This document shows, piece by piece, positions 15,917 through 23,760 of a stretch of 64,000 nucleotides of DNA. Below the pieces are notes generated by a model. That model was not told the origin of the DNA. It saw nothing but the letters and a program-made list of their open reading frames with translations, and did not search any database. The position numbers were made by a program, and so were the translations under genes. Within the stretch, counting starts at the first letter, position 1. Every line of letters starts with the position of its first letter. The DNA comes from JADLDB01 sp040755835. GTDB lineage: Bacteria > Myxococcota > Myxococcia > Myxococcales > Myxococcaceae. Location: contig JBFMAB010000059.1 in NCBI GenBank assembly GCA_040755835.1, forward strand, positions 124,001 through 188,000, read 5' to 3'.

Positions 15917-15979
15917 ATGGCGAAGGTCGTTGGAATCGACGGGGTGCTCTTCGTCTCGAAGGACCCGGAGCAGCGCTAG
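15917..15979 (+). pseudogene. Remnant of a VOC/glyoxalase-family gene (first 20 codons)
   Basis: ATG at 15917 follows an excellent ribosome-binding site (GGAGGTGCC). The 20 encoded residues (MAKVVGIDGVLFVSKDPEQR) match the usual opening of vicinal-oxygen-chelate proteins, in which the first metal ligand and beta-strand come at 'GIGGVFFKSKDPEAL', but the frame stops at TAG 15977-15979. The stop is shared with the stop of the convergent gene inside the palindrome GCGCTAGCGC. The rest of the gene is missing, as if deleted. A genuine 20-residue peptide cannot be excluded. Confidence 0.5.
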
Positions 15980-16638
15980 CGCGGCAGCTCGGGGAGCCGC
16001 CCGTCGAGCACCACCCGCCGCCGCTGGATGGACGCGACGCCGCCGCGCCGCGCGATGATGAGCGCACGTTCGCACTCCGCCCAGGCGAGCGGTCCGAGCA
16101 CCTGCCAGTTCGGTGGATCGACGACGGTCAGCTCGACCGCGCCCAGCGTGAACGCGAGCGCAGGAAGCTTCGCCGCGAGCGCGTCCTTCATCGCCGGAAC
16201 CAGCGCCTCGGTGAGCGGCTGGTCGGCCGTCGGCCCGAGCAGCGCCGCGAAGCCGTCGGTGTGAATGCGCACCACCTTGGCGCGCGGGCACACCGACTTC
16301 ATCACCTCCACCATCGCCTTCAACGCCGCGTCGCCGGCGGCGAGGCCCTGGCGCATGTTGAAGACGGTGAACTCCAGCGGATCGACCAGCACCGCGCCCA
16401 GCACCCAGCCGTCCGCGTGGCCGTGCGTCGAGAAGTCGTACTCCTCCTTGAGCAGCGAGCCTTCCTTGAGCGCCAGCGCGTGGAACGCGCCCGACACCGC
16501 GTCCGGGTGGCCGCGCCGGTGCAGCTCCGCGTCCACCACCTGGTCGACGAGCCACGTCGGCCCATCCGGCCGGCCCTGCGCGGTCGGAAAGAGGGAGAGG
16601 AGCGCCTTCACGCTGCGTTCGGAGATGGAGTGCGCCAT
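15976..16638 (-). CDS. Hypothetical protein
   Basis: A 220-residue soluble protein starting at ATG 16636-16638; the open frame continues to 16791, but the upstream part is low-complexity and lacks a ribosome-binding site. The sequence alternates strands and helices, with possible landmarks 'DGPTWLVDQVVDAELHRRGHPD' (its first 20 residues around position 26), 'DFSTHGHADGWVLGAV' and 'VVRIHTDGFAALLGP'. No known motif was recognised, and there is no signal peptide or membrane segment. Its stop codon overlaps the VOC remnant. The gene end appears to have been juxtaposed to that remnant by a deletion, so its C-terminus may also be altered. Confidence 0.65.
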   Translation of the reverse strand: MAHSISERSVKALLSLFPTAQGRPDGPTWLVDQVVDAELHRRGHPDAVSGAFHALALKEGSLLKEEYDFSTHGHADGWVLGAVLVDPLEFTVFNMRQGLAAGDAALKAMVEVMKSVCPRAKVVRIHTDGFAALLGPTADQPLTEALVPAMKDALAAKLPALAFTLGAVELTVVDPPNWQVLGPLAWAECERALIIARRGGVASIQRRRVVLDGRLPELPR

Positions 16639-16821
16639 GCCCGCCACGTACGCGCGCCGGGCTGTGTCCGCAACGCCCTCCGCTGGCGCAGCAAGACAGA
16701 AGCCCGGCTTTCCGCTTCGATTCCCACCGTGAGCAGCGCGCACGCGGTCGGCAAGCAGGCCTGACGCCCCCCACGCACGGCGGGGCGACAAGCGGGCGCG
16801 GGCCCGCTATGGACGTTCGCC

Positions 16822-17937
16822 ATGAAACCGAGGGACCTCCTCATCGCACTCGGGCTGAGCGTCGCGCTCGCGCTGTCCGCGGTGCTGGCGCTGAAGAAGA
16901 TGGGCCCGGCGGAGGGCTCGGGCGTGGAGTCCTTCGCGCACCAGCGCGACAAGGCCGGTGCGCTCGAGAAGCTGTGGCCGGCGCCGGCCTTCTCGTACGT
17001 GGACCAGCGCGGCACGCGCGTCACCACCGAATCGCTCAAGGGCCAGGTGTGGATCGCCAACTTCATCTTCACCTCGTGCCGCACGGTGTGCCCGCTGCTC
17101 ACCTCGAAGATGGTGCAGCTCCACCGGCTGCTCGCCGGCGTCGACGTGCGCTTCGTGTCCTTCTCCGTCGACCCGGCGCACGACACGCCCGAGGTGCTGG
17201 CGGCGTACGCGCGGAAGTGGGCGCCCGAGGAGCCGCGCTGGACGCTGCTGGCCACCGACGAGGAGACGCTGCCGGCGACGGCGGCGGGCTTCAAGGTGAC
17301 GGCCATGAAGTCCGAGGGCGGCGTGGATCCCATCATCCACAGCGCCGTCTTCCTGCTCATCGATCGCGAGGGCGTGGTGCGCGGCGCGTTCTCCAGCGAG
17401 GACAAGGCGGACTTCCAGGCGCTGGTGCGTGCCACGAAGAAGCTGGTGGGCCAGGACTCGCAGGCCGGCGCCGCGCTGGCGACCGACGGCGCGTCGCTCT
17501 ACCACCAGCTGTCGTGCGACGGGTGCCACGAGCACCCCGAGCTGGCGCCGCCGCTCGGCGGGCGCGCGGGCCAACGCGAAGAGCTCACCACCGGCGCGGT
17601 CGCCGTCGTCGACGAGGCGTACGTGCGCGAGTCGCTGCTCGTGCCGCAGGCGAAGATGGTGCGCGGCTACACGCTGCAGATGCCGTCGTACGACGGGCTG
17701 CTGGACGAGGCGCGGCTGAAGACGCTGGTGGACTACGTGCTCGCCATGCCCGCGCCGCTCGACGCTCAGGACGCCGGCGAGGCGCGCGTCGAGGTGGACC
17801 CGGTGTGCCACATGAAGGTGCGCGTGACGGACAACGCGATCCGCGCGGACGTCGACGGTGGCAGCTTCTTCTTCTGCTCGGAGTTCTGCCGGGAGCGTTT
17901 CGTGGCAGCGCCGGAGAAGTTCGTCACTCCACCGTGA
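16822..17937 (+). CDS. Sco1/SenC - cytochrome c - YHS domain fusion protein
   Basis: A 371-residue protein starting at ATG 16822 with an N-terminal membrane anchor or signal peptide (residues 5-24). Three modules follow. Residues ~45-210 are a Sco1/SenC thioredoxin fold with the copper-binding CRTVC (87-91) and distal His in IIHSAVF (~173). Residues ~222-310 are a c-type cytochrome domain with haem motif CDGCH (~233-237) and a likely methionine ligand near MPSYDGLL. Residues ~325-371 are a YHS domain (VDPVCHMKV ... FFFCSEFCRERF), usually metal-binding. Sco proteins deliver copper to the CuA centre of cytochrome oxidase, so an electron-transfer and metal-capture role in the periplasm is likely. 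Its last 14 bases overlap the convergent glmS. No oxidase genes are in the window. Confidence 0.85.
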   Translation: MKPRDLLIALGLSVALALSAVLALKKMGPAEGSGVESFAHQRDKAGALEKLWPAPAFSYVDQRGTRVTTESLKGQVWIANFIFTSCRTVCPLLTSKMVQLHRLLAGVDVRFVSFSVDPAHDTPEVLAAYARKWAPEEPRWTLLATDEETLPATAAGFKVTAMKSEGGVDPIIHSAVFLLIDREGVVRGAFSSEDKADFQALVRATKKLVGQDSQAGAALATDGASLYHQLSCDGCHEHPELAPPLGGRAGQREELTTGAVAVVDEAYVRESLLVPQAKMVRGYTLQMPSYDGLLDEARLKTLVDYVLAMPAPLDAQDAGEARVEVDPVCHMKVRVTDNAIRADVDGGSFFFCSEFCRERFVAAPEKFVTPP

Positions 17938-19759
17938 CGCTCTTCGCCAGGTTCCGCGGCTGGTCCACGTCCGTCCCGCGCAGGTCGGCCACGTGGTACG
18001 CGAGCAGCTGCAGGGGCACCGTCGCGACGATGGGCGCGATGAGCGCGCTGGTCTTCGGGATCTCGATGACGTCGTCGGCGAGCGACTTCACGTGCGCGTC
18101 GCCCTCCTCCACCACCGCGATGACGAGGCCGCTGCGCGCCTTCACCTCTTCGATGTTCCCGATGATCTTCTCGTAGTGCACGTGCGGCTCGCTCGGCGCC
18201 GCCACCACCACCGGCAGCTTCTCGTCGATGAGCGCGATCGGCCCGTGCTTCATCTCGCCGCCCGCGTAGCCCTCGGCGTGGATGTACGAGATCTCCTTGA
18301 GCTTCAACGCGCCCTCGAGCGCCACCGACTGCATCGGCCCGCGCCCGAGGAACAGGAAGTCGCGCGCGTTCATGTACTTCCGCGCCACCTCCTTTACGTG
18401 CGGCTCCGTCTTCAGCACGTGCTCGATGGCGGCCGGCACCTCGGCGAGCGCCTTCAGGTGCGCCTGCGCCTCGGCGACCGACAGCGTGCCGCGCGCGCGG
18501 CCCAGCTTCACCGCCAGCAGGTACAGGCCGACCAGCTGCGTGGTGAAGGCCTTCGTCGACGCGACGCCGATCTCCGGGCCTGCGTTGGTCATCACCGCGA
18601 AGTCCGCCTCGCGCGTCATCGCCGAGCCGACCACGTTGCACAGCGTCATCGTGGTCGCGCCGCGCGCCTTCGCCTCGCGCATCGCCGCCAGCGTGTCGAG
18701 CGTCTCGCCCGACTGCGAGATGGCGACGGCCAGCTGGCCCTTCGTCACCAGCGGGTCGCGGTAGCGAAACTCGCTCGCCAGCTCGACCTCCACCGGCAGC
18801 TTCGCCAGCGACTCGATCATCCACTTGCCCGCCAGGCCCGAGTGGTAGCTGGTGCCGCACGCGAGGATCCACACGCGATCCATCGCCTTGACCTGCTCGT
18901 CGCTCAGCGACCAGCCGTCGAAGTGCACCGTGCCCTCGCTGCGCAGCACGCGCCCGCGCAGCGTGTCGGCGACCGCGCGCGGCTGCTCGCAGATCTCCTT
19001 GTGCATGAAGTGCTTGTGGCCGCCCTTCTCGGCCATGCCGGGCGTCCAGTCGATGCGCCGCACCGGCCGCTTCACCGGCGCGCCGTCGCGGCCGAACAGC
19101 TCGATGCGCTCCTTCAGCACCACCGCGAGGTCGCCGTCCTCCATGAAGACGACGTCGCGGGTGTGCTCGAGCAGCGCCGGCACGTCGGACGCCACGAAGT
19201 TCTCACCCTGCCCAAAGCCCAGCACCATCGGCTGCGCCTCGCGCGTGGCCACGATGCGCGACGGGTCGCTCTCGGCCACCGCCACCAGCGCGTACGTCCC
19301 CTTCACCTTGCCGGTCGCCGCCTTCACCGCCGCCGGGAGATCCTTCCCGTTCTTCAGCTCCTGGCGGATGAGGTGCGCGAACACCTCGCTGTCCGTCTCC
19401 GACGAAAAGACGTGGCCCTGGCCCTTCAACTCGGCCTTCAGCGCGAGGTGGTTCTCGATGATGCCGTTGTGCACCACCGACACGCCCTCGAAGGTGTGCG
19501 GGTGCGCGTTGTCGTCGCTCGGCCGGCCGTGCGTCGCCCAGCGCGTGTGGCCGATGCCGACGAGGCCGGGCGGCGACTCCTGCGCCACCTTGCCCTCGAG
19601 GTTCTTCAGCTTTCCCGTGGCCCGCACCACCTTGAGCGCGCCGCCGTTCAGCACCGCCACGCCCGCCGAGTCGTAGCCACGGTACTCGAGCCGCTTCAGC
19701 CCCGCCACGAGGATGGGGGCTGCCTGCTTGTCACCGACGTACCCGACGATTCCGCACAT
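17924..19759 (-). CDS. glmS: Glutamine--fructose-6-phosphate aminotransferase (isomerising)
   Basis: A 611-residue enzyme of the usual length. The N-terminus MCGIVGYVG supplies the nucleophilic Cys2 of the class-II glutaminase domain (LEYRGYDSAGVAV, HNGIIENH). Two SIS isomerase lobes follow, with CGTSYHSGLAGKW and SQSGETLDTLAA, and the C-terminal DQPRNLAKSVTVE is the family signature. It converts fructose-6-phosphate and glutamine to glucosamine-6-phosphate, the entry to UDP-GlcNAc for peptidoglycan and surface polysaccharides. It follows glmU by 48 bases on the same strand, and the two may be co-transcribed. The spacer is too short for a glmS ribozyme. The 3' end overlaps the convergent Sco fusion gene by 14 bases. 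Confidence 0.97.
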   Translation of the reverse strand: MCGIVGYVGDKQAAPILVAGLKRLEYRGYDSAGVAVLNGGALKVVRATGKLKNLEGKVAQESPPGLVGIGHTRWATHGRPSDDNAHPHTFEGVSVVHNGIIENHLALKAELKGQGHVFSSETDSEVFAHLIRQELKNGKDLPAAVKAATGKVKGTYALVAVAESDPSRIVATREAQPMVLGFGQGENFVASDVPALLEHTRDVVFMEDGDLAVVLKERIELFGRDGAPVKRPVRRIDWTPGMAEKGGHKHFMHKEICEQPRAVADTLRGRVLRSEGTVHFDGWSLSDEQVKAMDRVWILACGTSYHSGLAGKWMIESLAKLPVEVELASEFRYRDPLVTKGQLAVAISQSGETLDTLAAMREAKARGATTMTLCNVVGSAMTREADFAVMTNAGPEIGVASTKAFTTQLVGLYLLAVKLGRARGTLSVAEAQAHLKALAEVPAAIEHVLKTEPHVKEVARKYMNARDFLFLGRGPMQSVALEGALKLKEISYIHAEGYAGGEMKHGPIALIDEKLPVVVAAPSEPHVHYEKIIGNIEEVKARSGLVIAVVEEGDAHVKSLADDVIEIPKTSALIAPIVATVPLQLLAYHVADLRGTDVDQPRNLAKSVTVE

Positions 19760-19807
19760 GACTCACGCTCCTGCCGCTCCGAAGGTGTCCCCGGCCGGGA
19801 CAACCAT

Positions 19808-21217
19808 TCACTTCGGCGGCTTCATCCCCTCGAGCACCTTCCTGCGGCGCTCGGCCCAACCTTCCTTGTTCACCTGCTGCGCGCGAGACAGCGCCAGCGC
19901 GCCCGCCGGCACGTCCTCGACGATGGTGGAGCCCGCGGCCACGAAGGCTCCGTCGCCCACCGTCACCGGCGCCACCAGCTGCGTGTCCGAGCCGATGAAG
20001 ACGCCGTCGCCCAGCGTGGTGAGGTGCTTGTTCACCCCGTCATAGTTGCAGGTGATGGTGCCCGCGCCGATGTTGCAGCCGGCGCCGATCTCCGCGTCAC
20101 CCAGGTACGTGAGGTGGCTCGCCTTGGTTCCCTTGCGCAGGTGCGCCTTCTTCGTCTCCACGAAGTTGCCGACGTGCACGCCTTCGTCGAGGCGCGTGCC
20201 CGGCCGCAGGCGCGCGAACGGGCCGACGTGGCACTTCGGGCCCACCACCGCGTCCTCCAGCACGCTGTACGGCTTCACCTCGCTGCCATCGCCCACCGTG
20301 GAGTGCGTCAGCACGCTGCCTTGCCCGATGGTGACGCCGCTGCCGATCTCGCACTGGCCCGAGAGCGTCACGTTGGGGCCGATGACGGTGTCGGGGCCGA
20401 TCTCCACCCCCTCGTCGATGAACGTCGACGCCGGGTGGAGCAGCGTGACGCCCAGGCGCATGTGCTTCGTGTTGAGCCTCGCGCGCAGCACCTCGGCGCG
20501 CTCCGCCAACTCGGCGCGATCGTTCACGCCCGCCGTCTCGACGTGGTCCGCCTCCACCACCGCCACCTCGCCCACCTTCGCGGCCTGCGCGACGATGTCG
20601 GTGAGGTACAGCTCGCCTTGCGCGTTCGCCGGCGTGAGCTTCTCGAGCGCGCCCCAGAGGAACGTCGCGTCGACGCAGTACAGGCCCGCGTTCACCTCGC
20701 CGATCCGCCTCTGCTCGGGGCTGGCGTCCTTCTCCTCGACGATGCCCGTCACGTGGCGGCCGGGGCCGCGCAGCACGCGCCCGTACCCGGTGGGGTTCGG
20801 CGGACGGCAGCTGATCATCGCCAACGGGCCCTTCGAGGACCGGTACGCCGCCACCAGCTTCTGCAGCGTCTCCAGCGTCAAGAGCGGCACGTCGCCGTAG
20901 AGGATGACGACCGCGCCGTCGAAGCCGGTGAGCGCCTCGCGCGCCGAGGCCACCGCGTCGCCCGTACCGCGCTGCTGCGCCTGCACCGCGAACGACAGCG
21001 GCAGCTGCGGGAAGAGCGCCGACAAGGACGCCTTCACCTGCTCGCCCTGGTGGCCGACGACGGAGACGACCTTTTGCGCGCCCAGCTCGAAGGCCCGCGA
21101 CAGCACGTGCCACGCCATGGGCCGGCCCAGCAGCGGGTGCAGCACCTTCGCCTGCTCGGACTTCATGCGGGTGCCTTTGCCCGCACAGAGGACGATCGCC
21201 GCGAGTGGTTGCGTCAT
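19808..21217 (-). CDS. glmU: Bifunctional GlcN-1-P acetyltransferase / GlcNAc-1-P uridyltransferase
   Basis: A 469-residue enzyme; ATG at 21215-21217 starts the conserved MTQPLAAIVLCAGKGTRMKS, whereas an in-frame ATG 12 codons upstream adds unrelated residues. The N-terminal pyrophosphorylase domain (LCAGKGTRM, LYGDVPLL, EVNAGLYCVD) is followed by a left-handed beta-helix of hexapeptide repeats with the acetyltransferase active-site region (GAGTITCNYDGVNKH). The protein makes UDP-GlcNAc from glucosamine-1-phosphate. It is followed by glmS on the same strand. The upstream PilZ and small-protein genes end 32 bases before it, so all four may form one transcription unit. The first step between the two enzymes (GlmM) is not in the window. 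Confidence 0.97.
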   Translation of the reverse strand: MTQPLAAIVLCAGKGTRMKSEQAKVLHPLLGRPMAWHVLSRAFELGAQKVVSVVGHQGEQVKASLSALFPQLPLSFAVQAQQRGTGDAVASAREALTGFDGAVVILYGDVPLLTLETLQKLVAAYRSSKGPLAMISCRPPNPTGYGRVLRGPGRHVTGIVEEKDASPEQRRIGEVNAGLYCVDATFLWGALEKLTPANAQGELYLTDIVAQAAKVGEVAVVEADHVETAGVNDRAELAERAEVLRARLNTKHMRLGVTLLHPASTFIDEGVEIGPDTVIGPNVTLSGQCEIGSGVTIGQGSVLTHSTVGDGSEVKPYSVLEDAVVGPKCHVGPFARLRPGTRLDEGVHVGNFVETKKAHLRKGTKASHLTYLGDAEIGAGCNIGAGTITCNYDGVNKHLTTLGDGVFIGSDTQLVAPVTVGDGAFVAAGSTIVEDVPAGALALSRAQQVNKEGWAERRRKVLEGMKPPK

Positions 21218-21249
21218 GCGGGCCGGTTTTGCAGAGGGCCCGCGCCCGG

Positions 21250-21408
21250 TCAATGACGGGACAGCCAGCGCGTCTGCAGCGCGCCCTGCGGGGGCGGCGG
21301 CGTCAGCGGCGGCTTCTTCGCCTCGACCTGCACCTCGAGCGCGCCGGTGCCCGGCTGCACGGCGATCTGAAACGAGGGCTTCAAGAAGGTGGTGACGATG
21401 GGTTCCAT
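21250..21408 (-). CDS. Small 52-residue protein after PilZ gene
   Basis: ATG at 21406-21408 lies one base after the stop of the PilZ gene (TGAcATG), which suggests translational coupling. The peptide (MEPIVTTFLKPSFQIAVQPG at its start) has a short beta-like N-terminal half and a proline-rich, basic C-terminal half. No motif, signal peptide or membrane segment is seen. The longer frame reaching 21522 is antisense-like and overlaps the PilZ gene. It could be a partner of the PilZ protein, but no function can be given. Confidence 0.5.
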   Translation of the reverse strand: MEPIVTTFLKPSFQIAVQPGTGALEVQVEAKKPPLTPPPPQGALQTRWLSRH

Positions 21409-21409
21409 G

Positions 21410-21754
21410 TCAGAAGGCTCCCCGCGGCGGCGCGCGGCGCTCCACGAACTCGGTGATGGACCGCGCCTGCGACGGCGAGAGGTCCAGGAAACGAATGCCC
21501 ATGCCCGCCGCGGCCAGCACACCGCCGTGCACGGTGCGGACGACGCGGCCCAGCACCGTCATGCCGCGCGCGCCCGGCAACTCGAGCCGCACGGTGACGT
21601 GCGCGCCTTCGGGCATCGGGACGTCGGTCTGCACGAAGACGCCGCCCGCCGACACCTCGCGGGCCTGCGCCGTGCGGGGCGTGTTCCAGTCCCAGAGGCG
21701 CACCGTCCCCGTCAGGGGCGCTCGGCGGTGCTGGCGGTGCTCCGGGAAGGACAT
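21410..21754 (-). CDS. PilZ-domain protein
   Basis: A 114-residue protein that is essentially one PilZ domain. It has the N-terminal RRAPL arginine motif, VSAGGVFVQTDVPMPEGAHV matching the D/N-x-S-x-x-G region in shortened form (VSAGG), and the closing GMGIRFLDLSPSQARSITEF. Canonical c-di-GMP binders have RxxxR plus D/NxSxxG. Here the N-terminal RQHRR gives the first, and the second reads 'EVSAGG' (Glu instead of Asp/Asn), so nucleotide binding is possible but not certain. It heads the run PilZ - small protein - glmU - glmS. A link between c-di-GMP signalling and UDP-GlcNAc supply is suggested by the order only. Confidence 0.82.
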   Translation of the reverse strand: MSFPEHRQHRRAPLTGTVRLWDWNTPRTAQAREVSAGGVFVQTDVPMPEGAHVTVRLELPGARGMTVLGRVVRTVHGGVLAAAGMGIRFLDLSPSQARSITEFVERRAPPRGAF

Positions 21755-21954
21755 GGCGGCGGGCCCCTGAGCACACCGTGTGCCACGGGGTGCGCATCCG
21801 CTGTTTCAATGACTTGCCGACCCATCGCAGGAGCTGGCGGTTCCAGCCCCATGGCACGGCCGCCATGGTGGGGCCGACGGGTGCGCTGACCCGCCACCGG
21901 GCTGGCAGGTGAAAACGCGCATCGGCTGGCGGGGCGGCGCGGTACATGGGCCCC

Positions 21955-23673
21955 ATGCGACTTCCCCGCGCGCTGGTGCTGGCCGTCCTGCTGTCCACCT
22001 CCGTCCTCGCGGCGCCGCCCTTCACGAAGGGGGCGGTGGCGGCGGCGCACGCCTCGGGGAGCGCGGCCGGCAAGGAGATGCTGGACGCGGGCGGCAACGC
22101 CGTCGACGCGGCGGTGGCGGCGGCCTTCACGATGGCGGTGGTGGGGCCGTACCACTCGGGCCTCGGCGGCGGCGGCTTCGCGGTGGTGCACCTCGCGAAG
22201 GACGGGACGGACGTGGCCTTCGACTTCCGCGAGGTGGCGCCGAAGGCCGCGAGCCGCGACATGTACCTCCGCGAGGGCGCCTTCGTGCCGTCGCTGGCGA
22301 CAGACGGCGCGCTGTCGGTGGCGGTGCCGGGCGCGGTGAAGGGCTACCTGGAGCTGCACGCGAAGTACGGCAGGCTGCCGCGCGCGAAGGTGCTGGCGCC
22401 GGCCATCCGCGCGGCGAAAGACGGCTTCCTCGTCACGCCCAAGTACGCCGCGATGGCCCAGTGGCGGCTCGACTGCCTCAAGAAGGACCCGGAGGCCGCG
22501 CGCATCTTCCTCGTCCCCGGCGCGGACGGCGTGCCTGCGGTGCCGAAAGTGGGCGCGGTGCTGAAACAGGCCGACCTCGCGAAGACGCTCGCGACGCTGG
22601 CGAAGGCGGGCGACGCGGCCTTCTACCGAGGCCCGCTCGGCCAGGCGGTGGTGGAGACGGTGAGGAAGGGCGGCGGCGTGCTGTCGCTCGAGGACCTCGC
22701 GACGTACTCGACGCGCTGGCCAAAGCCCCTCGAAGGCAGCTACCGCGGCCATCGCCTGGTGACGATGCCGCCGCCGTCCGCCGGCGGCGTGGTGCTGCTG
22801 CAGGTGCTGGGCATGATGGAGCAGCGTGGGCCTTTCGGCCCGGCGTCGCGCGACGTCGACGCGCTGCACACCTTCATCGAGGCCTTGCGCCTCTCCTTCG
22901 TCGACCGCGCCGTCTACCTGGGCGACCCGGCCTTCACGCCGGTGCCCGTCGAGAAGCTGGTGTCGAAGGAATACCTCGCCGCGCGGCTCGCGCGCATCGA
23001 CCCGATGAAGGCGACGAAGTCGATGTCGCTGATGCCGAAGGACCTCGCGCCGCCGAAGCCGGAGGCGATGGGCACGAAGAACACCACGCACATCTCCGCC
23101 GTCGACGCGGACGGCAACGCGATCGCGATGACGACCACCATCAACTACGGCTTCGGCTCCTGCGTGGTGGCGAAGGGCACCGGCATCCTCCTGAACGACC
23201 AGATGGACGACTTCGCGGGCCAGGCCGGCGTGCCGAACTCGTACGGCCTGGTGCAGGGCGAGGCGAACGCGATTCAGCCCGGCAAGGTGCCGCTGTCGTC
23301 GATGACGCCGACGCTCGTCTTCATGAAGGACGACCCGAAGCAGGTGATGCTCGCGGTGGGCTCGCCCGGCGGCTCGACGATTCCCACCACCGTGCTGCAG
23401 GTCATCTCGCGCGTGGTGGACGAGAAGCTGGACGTCGTGCGCGCCGTCGGCGCCGGCCGGCTGCACCACCAGTGGCTGCCCGACGAGGTGTGGTTCGACG
23501 CCACGTCCCTCGACCCCGCCACGCAGGCGGCGTTGAAGGCCCGCGGGCACACCCTGGTGGACAAAGGCAGCGGCTGGGGCGACGCCGAGGCCGTGCTGGT
23601 CGACCCCCTCACCGGCCTGCGCACCGCCGCGTCAGACCCGCGGAATGAGGGCGCGCCCGCCGGCCAGCCGTAG
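21955..23673 (+). CDS. ggt: Gamma-glutamyltransferase, periplasmic
   Basis: A 572-residue secreted enzyme. ATG at 21955 starts a compact Sec signal peptide ending at VLAAPP; ATG at 21946 would add three residues. The Ntn-hydrolase hallmarks are visible: GGNAVDAAVAAAFTMAVVGP near the N-terminus, then the autoprocessing site at NTTHISAVDADGN (nucleophilic Thr about residue 380), DQMDDFA, and SSMTPTLVF...GSPGGSTIPTTVLQ. Processing should give a large N-terminal and a ~190-residue C-terminal chain. It transfers or hydrolyses gamma-glutamyl groups of glutathione and related peptides. No operon partners are evident; the next gene starts 87 bases on. Confidence 0.93.
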   Translation: MRLPRALVLAVLLSTSVLAAPPFTKGAVAAAHASGSAAGKEMLDAGGNAVDAAVAAAFTMAVVGPYHSGLGGGGFAVVHLAKDGTDVAFDFREVAPKAASRDMYLREGAFVPSLATDGALSVAVPGAVKGYLELHAKYGRLPRAKVLAPAIRAAKDGFLVTPKYAAMAQWRLDCLKKDPEAARIFLVPGADGVPAVPKVGAVLKQADLAKTLATLAKAGDAAFYRGPLGQAVVETVRKGGGVLSLEDLATYSTRWPKPLEGSYRGHRLVTMPPPSAGGVVLLQVLGMMEQRGPFGPASRDVDALHTFIEALRLSFVDRAVYLGDPAFTPVPVEKLVSKEYLAARLARIDPMKATKSMSLMPKDLAPPKPEAMGTKNTTHISAVDADGNAIAMTTTINYGFGSCVVAKGTGILLNDQMDDFAGQAGVPNSYGLVQGEANAIQPGKVPLSSMTPTLVFMKDDPKQVMLAVGSPGGSTIPTTVLQVISRVVDEKLDVVRAVGAGRLHHQWLPDEVWFDATSLDPATQAALKARGHTLVDKGSGWGDAEAVLVDPLTGLRTAASDPRNEGAPAGQP

Positions 23674-23760
23674 CTTCGAAAACGAAATGGACCGCGTTCT
23701 GCGAGCGCGGTTGACGTTTTGTTGTGAAAACCGGCCGGTCACGATTCCGACAACGCGCGC

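Noticed and set aside
19760..19807. glmS ribozyme upstream of glmS
   Set aside because: The gap between glmU and glmS is 48 bases, too short for the ribozyme, and such ribozymes are typical of Gram-positive bacteria.
17858..21256. 1132-residue plus-strand open frame opposite glmS and glmU
   Set aside because: It spans two unambiguous genes on the other strand and has shadow composition.
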